DNA of 64,000 bases from an uncultured Lachnospiraceae bacterium (lineage in GTDB: Bacteria > Bacillota > Clostridia > Lachnospirales > Lachnospiraceae). Location of the stretch: the NCBI GenBank assembly GCA_934408585.1, contig CAKRVA010000003.1, positions 124,001-188,000 of the forward strand, given 5' to 3'. Below the pieces are notes generated by a model. It was not told the DNA's origin and did not search any database. It was given only the letters and a program-made list of their open reading frames with translations. Each line of letters starts with the position of its first letter. Position 1 is the first letter of the stretch. Position numbers and translations under genes: made by a program. Below, one piece after another: positions 53,293 through 61,791 of this stretch.

Positions 53293-53331
53293 AAAAAAGG
53301 TGCAAGTCACAAAGCTGGACTTACACCTTTT
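53293..53331 (-). promoter_or_regulatory. terminator-like hairpin in leader of MATE gene
   Basis: Minus strand AAAAGGTGTAAGTC, 9-base loop, GACTTGCACCTTTTTT: a 14-bp stem with a T6 tract, 36 bases before the MATE ATG. No gene ends upstream on this strand, so it is either an attenuator of the MATE mRNA or the end of an unseen small RNA from the alr upstream region. With the dyad at 53480 it accounts for the structure found in 53257-53537. Confidence 0.6.
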
Positions 53332-53479
53332 GGTTACACACTATTGTTATCATACTCTGAAATGTTTTTTGATTCAAAGGACATTTTTAACAAAAATTTT
53401 CACGATACTTCAAATATTCAACGAATTTTGCTGTTTGAACCGATATTTCGGGAAAAAAGATGAATCCTTGTGGAATATG

Positions 53480-53494
53480 TGCTATGATATAGCA
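53480..53494. promoter_or_regulatory. dyad TGCTAT-GAT-ATAGCA upstream of alr
   Basis: A perfect 6-bp inverted repeat with a 3-base centre lies 44 bases before the alanine racemase start and opposite the MATE leader. It overlaps a -10-like TATGAT. It may be an operator; the protein is unknown. Confidence 0.4.
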
Positions 53495-53537
53495 TAGTAT
53501 TGGCACATGATATTCCAATCGAAAAGAGGTATATTCT

Positions 53538-54707
53538 ATGGATTCAACATTAAAGCGTACATGGGCTGAAATTGATTTGGATGCCCTTACTCATAATTAT
53601 CATGTTCTTCGTGAACGAATTGGAAAAGATGTAAAATTTCTAGGTGTGGTAAAAGCAGATGCCTATGGACATGGTTCTGTACAGGTCAGCCGCCTTTTGC
53701 AGGAGCTGGGTGCTGATTATCTTGCAGTCAGCAGCATTGATGAAGCCATTGAACTTCGTCATAACAATATTACCATGCCGATTCTGATTCTGGGACATAC
53801 TCCCAAGGAACAGGTCAGCCAGTTAATCAAATATCATATCACGCAGGCAGTTACCTGCAAGGCAAAGGCTCTGGAATACAGTGAAGAAGCCGTACGCTGC
53901 AATGGTACTCTGAAAATACATATCAAAGTGGACACCGGAATGTCACGTCTTGGTTACTTATGCGATGGGGACTATTTCGAAAACGGTGTAGAGGGTATCT
54001 GCGAGGGATGTTCCCTTCCCGGTCTGGATACAGAAGGCATTTTTACTCATTTTGCAGTCTCCGATGAACCCGGGGAGCAATGTTGTGCCTATACCAAACA
54101 CCAATTTGAATTATTTATGGATGTCATCCAGCAGGTAGAAAAAAGACTTGGCAGAAAATTTAAGATTCGCCATTGTGCCAACACCGGTGCCGTTGCACGA
54201 TATCCCGAAACCTATCTTGATATGGTTCGTCCGGGACTCCTGCTCTACGGATATGGCGAATTTGCAGAGGAATTAGGATTAAAACCCGTCATGAGCCTTA
54301 AAACAACGGTCAGCACCATTAAAACTTATCCGGCAGGCACTGCCATCAGCTATGGCGGTATTTATGTTACAACACAGAAAACACGGATGGGCGTTATCCC
54401 TTATGGTTATGCGGATGGATTTTTCCGCTCGTTGTCTAATAAGTGTCATCTGATGACCGCAGAAGGTCCTGTCCCACAGCGCGGTAAAATCTGCATGGAC
54501 ATGTGTATGATTGACCTTACCGATAAAATGAGCGTGGATGTCGGAAGTGAAATTGAAATTTTGGGAAAGCAAAATTCCATTAACACACTCGCAGAGCTCG
54601 CAGGCACGATTCCTTATGAACTTACCTGCGCCGTCAGCAAGCGTGTCCCCCGTTTTTATTATCAGAACGGAACGGTAATCGAAAAAGAGCTGTTACTGCG
54701 GGGCTGA
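53538..54707 (+). CDS. alr: alanine racemase
   Basis: This 389-residue protein carries VVKADAYGHG with the PLP-binding Lys39, 'IKVDTGMSRLG', 'RPGLLLYGYG' and the catalytic-Tyr segment 'AISYGGIYVTTQKTRMGVIPYGYADGF' in pieces (SYGGIYV, PYGYADGF). It supplies D-alanine for peptidoglycan. The related VanT serine racemases fuse such a domain to a membrane acyltransferase; here a membrane acyltransferase gene is adjacent but convergent. D-Ala is assumed, and D-Ser cannot be excluded. The two 3' ends overlap by 74 bp. Confidence 0.92.
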   Translation: MDSTLKRTWAEIDLDALTHNYHVLRERIGKDVKFLGVVKADAYGHGSVQVSRLLQELGADYLAVSSIDEAIELRHNNITMPILILGHTPKEQVSQLIKYHITQAVTCKAKALEYSEEAVRCNGTLKIHIKVDTGMSRLGYLCDGDYFENGVEGICEGCSLPGLDTEGIFTHFAVSDEPGEQCCAYTKHQFELFMDVIQQVEKRLGRKFKIRHCANTGAVARYPETYLDMVRPGLLLYGYGEFAEELGLKPVMSLKTTVSTIKTYPAGTAISYGGIYVTTQKTRMGVIPYGYADGFFRSLSNKCHLMTAEGPVPQRGKICMDMCMIDLTDKMSVDVGSEIEILGKQNSINTLAELAGTIPYELTCAVSKRVPRFYYQNGTVIEKELLLRG

Positions 54708-55764
54708 TTTTCGTTTTCAGGACAACCGGAATTCCAATTCCTGCAAGCAGGTAAATCCATTTACCTGCTTCTGTTGCTCCAACGAGATATACATACCCGA
54801 TATCATGAAAGAACATATCGGTATCAAACTCTGCACAGAGCGGCGTAAAAAGACTGCACAGATAAAAAATGCCATTTAACACCAGAAAAACTGCTATGTG
54901 ATGCATCATCACCGAATAGGTGCTTCGTCCAATCTGTATCATTTTGTCTGAAACATAAGGAATTCCTGCAAGGATTTTTGCAATGCGCAGCCAGAATGCA
55001 ATACCGGTAATTACCGTAAGATATGGTACTACCGGACCATTTGCAAAGCTTCCCACCCAGACTGCACTGAATGCAAGTCCTGCACCGAAAACAGAAATCA
55101 AAATCTGAATACCGATTACTATCAGGAAATATGGTCCATCTGCCAACGCATCATGACGTTCCAGTTTTTCCCGATAAATTCTTCCCATCTGAAATCCCGG
55201 CATCATAAAAAGAAGTCTGCCCGGGAATTTATAATATCCCCAAACATGTCCTCCAATTGCCAGCTGAACGGTTATGATTCCCAAAATCAAACAAATGGCA
55301 AAAATCAGCCATTCTTTTTTCAGTCGAAGCAACCCCAGCACTTTTCGCATAAGAACATTTATTACTTCAATCAAAAACAGCGCCGGTACAAACCATGCCG
55401 GAAAATTGTATAAAAACTGATGTCCATCCAAAAACGGAGATACGAAAAGTGTTTTAAACGACAGTTTTTCACCCATTGAAAAACCGACCATATGTAATAT
55501 CTGTGCCATGATTCCATAAAACAGGTTCCAAAGAAAATATGGAATAAGCAATATCTTACCTTTTCTCAATAGGTATCTGCAGATATGCTCTTCTGCCTCT
55601 TCCCTGTAAAAATAACCCGATACAAATAAGAAGATAAACACATGAAAAGAATAGTATGGAAATAGTCCTCCTAAATCAAATACACCATATCCTAAATGTC
55701 CCGCAACAACAAGAATAATTCCGATTGCTGATAAAATTCGAAATTGTCTGTTTTCTTTTTCCAT
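54634..55764 (-). CDS. acyltransferase family (OafA/YrhL-type) membrane protein
   Basis: This 376-residue protein has about ten hydrophobic helices and the acyltransferase-3 pattern, with 'LVVAGHLGYGV' (catalytic-type His), 'FLFVSGYFYREEAEEHICRYLLRKGKIL' in pieces and 'STYSVMMHHIAVFLV'. Such proteins O-acetylate cell-wall sugars or exopolysaccharide. The last ~25 codons overlap the alr 3' end in the other direction. The tail (PFRSDNKNGGHAC) is hydrophilic and may be non-essential. The start has a GAGAGGG site. Confidence 0.85.
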   Translation of the reverse strand: MEKENRQFRILSAIGIILVVAGHLGYGVFDLGGLFPYYSFHVFIFLFVSGYFYREEAEEHICRYLLRKGKILLIPYFLWNLFYGIMAQILHMVGFSMGEKLSFKTLFVSPFLDGHQFLYNFPAWFVPALFLIEVINVLMRKVLGLLRLKKEWLIFAICLILGIITVQLAIGGHVWGYYKFPGRLLFMMPGFQMGRIYREKLERHDALADGPYFLIVIGIQILISVFGAGLAFSAVWVGSFANGPVVPYLTVITGIAFWLRIAKILAGIPYVSDKMIQIGRSTYSVMMHHIAVFLVLNGIFYLCSLFTPLCAEFDTDMFFHDIGYVYLVGATEAGKWIYLLAGIGIPVVLKTKISPAVTALFRLPFRSDNKNGGHAC

Positions 55765-55797
55765 TTGTTTTCCCTCTCTTTGACCGGTCTTAATATT

Positions 55798-57513
55798 TTA
55801 GATATCCTGCGTCAGCAGTTCATACGTGACGCCATATTTTTCTGCAATGTCCTGTGCATAAGACATTCCTTCGGGCGCTGCGATTTCCAGATGGAAGGAA
55901 CGCTTTCCATTCTCAGACCTCATCACAAGGGAAACTGCTTTTACATCCCCGGAAGTTTCATTCATTTCCTCAATGTCAAATGCCAGCTTATGCATATGTG
56001 TATTATAAATGGTCCGGACTCCCTTGGCGAGAATCGCTTTTACCGCATCTTTTGCAATAAAGTATCCCTCTTCAAAAGACGTGGTTGAAAATGTTTCGTT
56101 TAATAGCAGCAGACTGTTTTGTGTACACGAAGAATACAATTCGCGGAATCTCTTACACTCCTCTCCAAGTCTTCCAAGGTCCATCGTTTTATCCTCGTCT
56201 GCCGGAAAATGCGTCAAAATAGCATCGACCGGATGAAAAGCAAAGGCTTCTCCCGGCACAAAGATACCACCTTGCGCCAAAACAAACAAAATACCGATTG
56301 CCTGCGTAATTGTCGTTTTTCCTCCCCGGTTTGCGCCGGTCAGAATATACACCAGATGCTCCTTGTCAAAACTGAGGTCATTGGTAACGATGGTTTCCTT
56401 ATTTTCCATCACAACCGATGCCAACTTCAAATTGTAAATTCCTTTTGCATGCATAATACGCTCTTTTGCATCGCCCTCTGCTATTTCCGCCTTACAGAAA
56501 GAAATTCCATACCCTGTGAGCTTCTCAATGTATTCTGCCCATCGGATATAATAAATAAACTCCGGAATAAGCTTCGTGATGTCTGTAATCGTAATACATA
56601 CGTATTTGTTTAACACTTCCCGAAGCTTCTTTACCACCTGGGAAAGCATCTTCTCCGTAACACGGTCCATGTACTTCGTAATTTCACTCATTGCGTCATC
56701 TTCCGGAACAGAAGCAATCCCCCCTGCCATAACAGGATGTGCCATCGCCGTATTCAGTCTTCCCAAATGCTCGATGGTCCCTATCAGTTTATCGCCTTTT
56801 TCGCCAAAAGGATGATATTTGTATTTCTCATCCCAATCTGCTTCGGAATGAATGGAGTCCTTTGTTGAAATAGCATCACAGAAATTACCAATAATATTGG
56901 ATTTTGTAAACGACTTACTGTTTACGGAAATAAGTCCGATTCCTTCTGCCTCAAAGCGTTCATTCAGATTAATTCCAACCGTCACACTTTTTATATTGGA
57001 TGTGGTTGCTTTCAGGTTTTTGATATCCTTTTTCAGTTCTTCAAAACCCTGTTCCCCATATAAACTCTCCACGTATGCTTTTAATTCGTTCAGTCCCCGG
57101 GATTGAATCTCTGCACCGGATAAGCAATCATGGAACGCCTCCACACATTGGATATATTCGTTAATTTCATCCAGACGGTGCATCAAGTCCCAAACCGTGG
57201 AGCTTTCTTCATAATCGCGTTTGAAGCTTCCGAAGTCCTGCAAAAATTTGATTTTATCTAGTATTTCCATCAATCGTTGACGCATTTTGGGATTTTTGTA
57301 AATATCCATAAAAACATCACAACGATACTGCGTTACAAATGCATCATCCGTCATTTTGGACAGTACATTCAGAATTAATTTCTGCTCCGGCTCCTTCTGC
57401 GTAACCTTCTTCACAATAAAATCCAGTCCCAAATCATGCATTGTAATTTCAGATAAATCGTGAAATTCCGTTTCACGTTTCGGATAGAGCAAACTAAAAA
57501 ATGTAGGATTCAT
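55798..57513 (-). CDS. MutS-family ATPase (MutS-like, no mismatch domain)
   Basis: This protein of 571 residues has a C-terminal MutS ATPase with GANRGGKTT (Walker A), 'LLLNETFSTTSFEEGYF' (Walker B region) and 'YNTHMHKLAF'. The N-terminal ~350 residues form the helical core without the mismatch-recognition domain I, as in MutS2/MutS-like subfamilies. It lacks the Smr domain of MutS2. The frame opens at 57543; the ATG at 57513 (MNPTFFSLL) follows AAGGAGG. Role is probably in DNA structure or recombination control, but is not known. Confidence 0.85.
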   Translation of the reverse strand: MNPTFFSLLYPKRETEFHDLSEITMHDLGLDFIVKKVTQKEPEQKLILNVLSKMTDDAFVTQYRCDVFMDIYKNPKMRQRLMEILDKIKFLQDFGSFKRDYEESSTVWDLMHRLDEINEYIQCVEAFHDCLSGAEIQSRGLNELKAYVESLYGEQGFEELKKDIKNLKATTSNIKSVTVGINLNERFEAEGIGLISVNSKSFTKSNIIGNFCDAISTKDSIHSEADWDEKYKYHPFGEKGDKLIGTIEHLGRLNTAMAHPVMAGGIASVPEDDAMSEITKYMDRVTEKMLSQVVKKLREVLNKYVCITITDITKLIPEFIYYIRWAEYIEKLTGYGISFCKAEIAEGDAKERIMHAKGIYNLKLASVVMENKETIVTNDLSFDKEHLVYILTGANRGGKTTITQAIGILFVLAQGGIFVPGEAFAFHPVDAILTHFPADEDKTMDLGRLGEECKRFRELYSSCTQNSLLLLNETFSTTSFEEGYFIAKDAVKAILAKGVRTIYNTHMHKLAFDIEEMNETSGDVKAVSLVMRSENGKRSFHLEIAAPEGMSYAQDIAEKYGVTYELLTQDI

Positions 57514-57545
57514 ATTATGCCTCCTTGGTGTATATAATTTCATAG

Positions 57546-58310
57546 TCAGTCTGGTCTATATTTTTTCAACGAATATTGTTCCACAATTTCATCCCCTAAA
57601 AGGGTAATTGCTTTTTGTGGACATTCGCTGATACATCGATAGCACATCGTACAGCGTTCTCCTGCTACTGCTTTTCCTCCGCTAATCCCAATATTCTTCA
57701 TTGGACAGACTCTTTCACACTTCCCGCATCCGATGCAATTACTCTGAATCTTTAACTTATCTGTGTATCTCCTGGTTTTATTATAGAACCATAACCGCTG
57801 TCCAAACAAACCACATAAATGCGAAAAAAATGAAATTCCTTCCTGCGGATAATTTCCACTCTGAATTTCTATTCCGACTCTTTGAATTTTTTCATCTGCC
57901 CGAGCTATGATTTCTAAATTTTGGTCATCTGACTTTTTTAACAATTTACTGTCACAGACGGAGTCCGGCATGCGAATATGCAAGCCCCCTAAAATGGTAG
58001 CACCATACTTTCTCAGCAATCTTGCTGCACATCCTGCACCATCACCCGAAAAGGCTCCCATTGTTGCCACACAAAAAATCTGTTTCCCCTGCCATAAATC
58101 TTTATTTTCGATAATAAAATCTCTCAACATAAATGGAATATTTGAAAATTGTACCGGATAACCAATATAAATTGTCGTATGTGCTTTTATTTTTTGTATG
58201 ATTCCATCATCTTCTAAAGCAACACATTCTGCTTCTTTATCCGTTTGAAATATCAATTTCTTCATACAGTATCTTGTATTTCCTGTACCACTTAAATAGA
58301 TTCCTAACAT
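57546..58310 (-). CDS. EFR1 family ferrodoxin (flavodoxin plus 2x[4Fe-4S])
   Basis: The N-terminal part of this 254-residue protein is flavodoxin-like (SGTGNTRYCMKKL FMN loop, 'IGYPVQFSNIP'). The C-terminal part has two ferredoxin motifs CIGCGKCERVCP and CTMCYRCISECP for two [4Fe-4S] clusters. Such proteins occur in anaerobes and pass electrons between unknown partners. It lies 32 bp before the MutS-like gene on the same strand and after a TetR gene. The start has a GGAG site. Confidence 0.92.
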   Translation of the reverse strand: MLGIYLSGTGNTRYCMKKLIFQTDKEAECVALEDDGIIQKIKAHTTIYIGYPVQFSNIPFMLRDFIIENKDLWQGKQIFCVATMGAFSGDGAGCAARLLRKYGATILGGLHIRMPDSVCDSKLLKKSDDQNLEIIARADEKIQRVGIEIQSGNYPQEGISFFSHLCGLFGQRLWFYNKTRRYTDKLKIQSNCIGCGKCERVCPMKNIGISGGKAVAGERCTMCYRCISECPQKAITLLGDEIVEQYSLKKYRPD

Positions 58311-58332
58311 ATTTCTCCAACATCCCTTCCGA

Positions 58333-58914
58333 TTATTTCAGACACTCATTAACAATCTCTTCCCATGAGATAGACGTTTGCACAGAATCCATGCATGCGA
58401 TTGAGGCAAAGCCCTGCACAATTGCCCATGTTTTCAACAATTCTATTTCCTGCATTTCTTCATCCAGATCGATTTGATTTTCTGCAATATACCTCTTAAA
58501 AAGTCTCCGCAAAATCAAAAACGGCAGGTAATCCCCAGCATCTTCTTTTTCCATAGAGGTATGAACACGTAACTTTTGCTTATGAAATAAAAAGTAAAAA
58601 TAATCCGGATGATTGCGGAAAAACAAAATGTATCTCTTCCCCATCTCGTGGACTGCATTTTCTGCTGTACCATTTCCAGCCGCTGCAATTGCCTCTTCCA
58701 ATTCATGAATAAACTGTAACGTAACTGTTTCTTTGATTGCTTCCAACAGACTTTCCTTATCCTTAAAATGTGCATAGGGCGCCGCATGGGATACTCCACA
58801 TGCCGCTGCAACTTTTCGCAGGGATAATGCTTCTTCCCCATACTCATTAATCATTCGGATTCCAGCTTCAATAAGCGCCTGACGCAAATTACCATGATGA
58901 TAACTATCTTTCAT
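58333..58914 (-). CDS. TetR family transcriptional regulator
   Basis: This protein of 193 residues has the TetR HTH 'LRKVAAACGVSHAAPYAHFKD' in pieces (ACGVSHAAPYAHF) near residues 25-50 and a helical ligand domain ending 'IACMDSVQTSISWEEIV'. The frame opens at 58938; the ATG at 58914 overlaps the hydrolase stop by 11 bp and follows AAGGAG, so it is chosen. It is cotranscribed with the hydrolase from a promoter that carries a matched operator pair, so autoregulation is likely. Confidence 0.9.
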   Translation of the reverse strand: MKDSYHHGNLRQALIEAGIRMINEYGEEALSLRKVAAACGVSHAAPYAHFKDKESLLEAIKETVTLQFIHELEEAIAAAGNGTAENAVHEMGKRYILFFRNHPDYFYFLFHKQKLRVHTSMEKEDAGDYLPFLILRRLFKRYIAENQIDLDEEMQEIELLKTWAIVQGFASIACMDSVQTSISWEEIVNECLK

Positions 58915-60001
58915 CCTGTGTTCTCTCCTTAATCTCACTCATTATCCAAAAGCTGTCTGAGGCATTCTCCCATAGCGGACTATGGGCTGCATTCTTTATA
59001 AGATAAAAATCCTTCTCCGGTGCCTCCAGTTTTTCACAATACTCCCGGACCAGAGGCCATGGGCAGTTATAATCATATTCCCCACTCAAGAAAAATGCAG
59101 GAATTTCTAATCTGGTAATGGAATCTCTGTAATCAAAATTCTCGATTTCTTTATAAAACGTCGTCTTTCGATACATTTTCATTCCCCGGATATAATTAAA
59201 TTTTTCAGAAATAGTATAGCAATGCGACATCATAATTGGTATATCAATTCCCCAGAATTCTGTTTCATTGTATGTCGTTCCACCACCCGCTTTATGCAAA
59301 AGATAAACATACGAATACCAATCTTTACACGTTATCTGCCCATCCACGGAAACAGAGACCAATTTATCCAGCTTTTTCAGAAGAGAGTGCTGCTTTCGCT
59401 CCTCAAACCTGGATTTCATAAACTCGTACATCTGTGTATCTCTTTCTGAGGAATCCGTAACCACCTGCGCCATGCCAATATAGGCATAATAGTCTTCAGG
59501 GTTCTCCTGTACTGCTCTGATGGCAATGTTTGTGCCACCGGAAAAACCCATGATATAGATTTTATCCTGTTTAAAACGGGTTTTAAGATACTCCGTGACC
59601 TTCTTAGCATCTTCTACCAAAACTTTTGTGGTAATTTCTTCCGGATTGATTTCAGAATCATATGCAATCCCCATTCCCCGATAGTCCCAATAGACGATTG
59701 TAAAAATATCATCCAGATGCATATCCCTATATTTTTCATTAAAAAAATAGTCATCTGTTCCGGGACCACTTGAAACGAATAGCAGAACCGGGTTTGATAA
59801 ATCTCTGCTATTAATAAAAAAGCCGTTGTTCACACCATTAATCTCAACAAGGCTTTTCTCCGATAAGCTATTCGGAATTTCATTCCCGGTTTCATCAAGG
59901 TATTCCTTTATTCTTCCGGTACTGATACTACTCCAGAATATGTATAGTATGATTATCAATAATACGGATAGAACCAATATATTTTTCGCTGTTGCTATCA
60001 T
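58904..60001 (-). CDS. alpha/beta hydrolase, membrane-anchored
   Basis: This 365-residue protein has one N-terminal hydrophobic anchor (about 8-24). Its hydrolase domain has 'VLLFVSSGPGTDDYF' (oxyanion region), IMGFSGGTNIA with the nucleophile Ser, 'FLSGEYDYNCP' (acid Asp) and 'NAAHSPLWE' (His). It resembles proline iminopeptidase-like hydrolases. The active site would face outward. It is regulated with the TetR gene downstream. The ribosome site is weak. Confidence 0.88.
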   Translation of the reverse strand: MIATAKNILVLSVLLIIILYIFWSSISTGRIKEYLDETGNEIPNSLSEKSLVEINGVNNGFFINSRDLSNPVLLFVSSGPGTDDYFFNEKYRDMHLDDIFTIVYWDYRGMGIAYDSEINPEEITTKVLVEDAKKVTEYLKTRFKQDKIYIMGFSGGTNIAIRAVQENPEDYYAYIGMAQVVTDSSERDTQMYEFMKSRFEERKQHSLLKKLDKLVSVSVDGQITCKDWYSYVYLLHKAGGGTTYNETEFWGIDIPIMMSHCYTISEKFNYIRGMKMYRKTTFYKEIENFDYRDSITRLEIPAFFLSGEYDYNCPWPLVREYCEKLEAPEKDFYLIKNAAHSPLWENASDSFWIMSEIKERTQDER

Positions 60002-60038
60002 TTTTCTTTGCTTCTTAATCTGACTTCACCCATCTATC

Positions 60039-60087
60039 TTTACAGTGTCAATATTGGTATTGTATCATCGCATGTTGACACTGTCAA
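60039..60087 (-). promoter_or_regulatory. promoter with twin TTGACA-C/G-TGTCAA operators
   Basis: Minus strand TTGACA (60087-60082), 17 bases, TACAAT (60064-60059). A perfect palindrome TTGACACTGTCAA (60075-60087) covers the -35 box. A second near copy (TTGACACTGTAAA on the minus strand, 60039-60051) lies after the start, centres 36 bp apart. These are plausible TetR operators for the hydrolase-TetR operon. Confidence 0.85.
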
Positions 60088-60311
60088 GTTCTTGGGCACC
60101 TTTCTCTCTCCGGCCTGTCATCAGCCTTAATATATCTTGCATGGAATTCCATATTGATATCCCTGAGTTCTTTCTTTCCATCAATATAATCCTGATACAT
60201 TTCAGCCAGTCCTGCCATACATCCATCACAATTTGCTTCTGTGTTTCCTAACGATTCTGCAACAATTTTCTCACGTTCTTCTTTTGTAGTTTCACTTATT
60301 AAATATTTCAT
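60084..60311 (-). CDS. small uncharacterised protein after an immunity-like gene
   Basis: This 75-residue protein (MKYLISETTKEEREKIVAES...) is hydrophilic and helical, with one CDGC pair at about 28-31 that could bind metal. I do not recognise a family. The frame opens at 60335, but the ATG at 60311 has GGAGG ten bases before it and lies just after the stop of the gene at 60317, so they are probably cotranscribed. It ends within four bases of the palindrome in the hydrolase promoter. Confidence 0.65.
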   Translation of the reverse strand: MKYLISETTKEEREKIVAESLGNTEANCDGCMAGLAEMYQDYIDGKKELRDINMEFHARYIKADDRPERERCPRT

Positions 60312-60316
60312 TTTAT

Positions 60317-60703
60317 CTACTCCTCCATATTCCATTCAAGAATCCTCTCTTTTATCTCAACTTCATTGGCGTCAATCCATTTTTCATAGTAATACTTGTC
60401 TGATCGTTCAAATTCTAACAGTTCAGCTGTCGATGCGTCGTTTGTTCCCAATAACACCCCTCTATCATCCAATTTTAAAACATCGAATTCTCTTCCATCA
60501 ATAACTACATAATTTTCAACCCTATATATTGCGTCCAAATCAGCTTTTGTAACCTTTTTTTGATATATTCCTCTTTTATTAGGGCCATCAAAAGAATCAT
60601 CTATTAAAACCTTATCCTTTGTGGAAATATAAATCGCCCCATTAATATCAACTGAATAGTTAAATGTATGTCCTCTGTATTCACAATAATTTCCTATTCT
60701 CAT
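60317..60703 (-). CDS. candidate immunity protein of a degraded toxin pair
   Basis: This 128-residue soluble acidic protein (MRIGNYCEYRGHTFNYSVDING...) has no signal peptide or membrane span. It starts in an ATGA overlap with the end of an upstream coding remnant, which suggests translational coupling typical of polymorphic toxin-immunity pairs. Composition (acidic, compact) fits immunity proteins. I do not recognise the family, so the function rests on position. Confidence 0.55.
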   Translation of the reverse strand: MRIGNYCEYRGHTFNYSVDINGAIYISTKDKVLIDDSFDGPNKRGIYQKKVTKADLDAIYRVENYVVIDGREFDVLKLDDRGVLLGTNDASTAELLEFERSDKYYYEKWIDANEVEIKERILEWNMEE

Positions 60704-60873
60704 TTATTCACCTCAAAAAAATGTCCATCTTCAAAAATCGTTACTGTAGTATCTGTGTTTCCGCCATCTGGATATGGTCTTGTTCCATCACCTATGTATT
60801 CATTATATCGAAGGGTAACACATTTGTCACTGCACCCCAGGGGAATCCGGACATTTATTTTTGATTTCTGCCT
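60700..60873 (-). pseudogene. C-terminal remnant of a toxin-like gene
   Basis: An open frame of 57 codons with no start (TAG precedes it at 60874) ends in GDGTRPYPDGGNTDTTV... FFEVNK and a TGA that overlaps the next ATG. It reads as coding, with the small-domain composition of toxin C termini, but lacks any ribosome site, start or N-terminal delivery part. It is probably the tail of a deleted polymorphic toxin left beside its immunity gene. It accounts for most of the 60704-60931 gap; the promoter of the SDR gene occupies the rest. Confidence 0.55.
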
Positions 60874-60931
60874 CTATCTATGATACATTTAGCATAGCAT
60901 GATGAATCACAGATAAAGGCAGGTATTTTCT

Positions 60932-61723
60932 ATGAAAAGTGTAGTCGTAACCGGTGCCAATGGTGGCATGGGAAAAACAATTTGTTCTCTTTTAACCCGA
61001 AAGGGTTATCAGGTCTATGGTCTGGACTGCAAACAATCAGCTGGCCTTCCCTGTCATTTTATTCTATGCGATCTTACAGATTCTTCCTCGGTCAGTCAGG
61101 CCTTCAAAGAAGTTCAGGCAAAAACCGACTCTTTGGATGCCATTATACATACTGCCGGCATTTACGATTTGGATTCTCTCGTTGAAATAGATGAAGAACG
61201 TTTCCGCCGTATTTTTGAAATCAACCTGTTTGGCGCATATCGGATTAACAAAACATTTCTTCCTCTTTTGAAAAAGGGCAGTCGAATCATCCTGACAACA
61301 AGCGAACTTGCACCTCTTGATCCACTTCCCTTTACCGGAATTTATGCCATCACAAAAGCTGCTTTGGAAAAGTATGCCTTTTCCCTGCGTATGGAAGTAA
61401 ATCTTTTAGGCATTTCTGTGTCTGTCATCCGTCCTGGTGCCGTGAAAACCGGACTTCTTGGCAATTCCACCCGTGCACTTGATTCCTTTGTACAGCATAC
61501 GCAGCTTTATCCCTGCAATGCCGCACGCTTCAAATCCATTGTAGACAGCGTAGAATCCAAAAGCATTGCTCCGGATGTAATTGCCCAAACGGTATGGAAA
61601 GCTTTAACCGCCCGCCATCCAAAATTTGTCTATAATAAAAACCGTAACATACTGTTACGGCTTTTACATGTTCTTCCTGATGCTGTGCAGGTGTGGATTA
61701 TTCGGGGGATATTGCTTGGGTAA
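60932..61723 (+). CDS. short-chain dehydrogenase/reductase
   Basis: This 263-residue protein has VTGANGGMGKTI (NAD(P)-binding Gly motif), 'AIIHTAGIYDL', the Ser 'ILTTSELAP' and the catalytic YAITKAALEK (Tyr, Lys). The C-terminal part is specific to a subgroup. Substrate is unknown. A 92-bp stretch of its 3' coding end (61623-61714) is duplicated at 63661-63752, beyond the esterase/AraC pair. Confidence 0.9.
   Translation: MKSVVVTGANGGMGKTICSLLTRKGYQVYGLDCKQSAGLPCHFILCDLTDSSSVSQAFKEVQAKTDSLDAIIHTAGIYDLDSLVEIDEERFRRIFEINLFGAYRINKTFLPLLKKGSRIILTTSELAPLDPLPFTGIYAITKAALEKYAFSLRMEVNLLGISVSVIRPGAVKTGLLGNSTRALDSFVQHTQLYPCNAARFKSIVDSVESKSIAPDVIAQTVWKALTARHPKFVYNKNRNILLRLLHVLPDAVQVWIIRGILLG
61623..61714. 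repeat. 92-bp direct repeat, copy A (in SDR 3' end)
   Basis: Identical to 63661-63752 except two bases (GT against AC near 61693). It lies inside the last 35 codons of the SDR gene and contains the inverted repeat CCGTAACA-TAC-TGTTACGG. Confidence 0.95.
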
Positions 61724-61791
61724 TTAGTTTTGATTTTGATAAATTTCCCTTTTGCTAGTATTTCTCCAATATACTGTTCCCCCCATTATTC

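Noticed and set aside
55798..57513. MutS2 proper
   Set aside because: The ATPase and core are present but no Smr nuclease domain follows, and the length is too short for MutS2.
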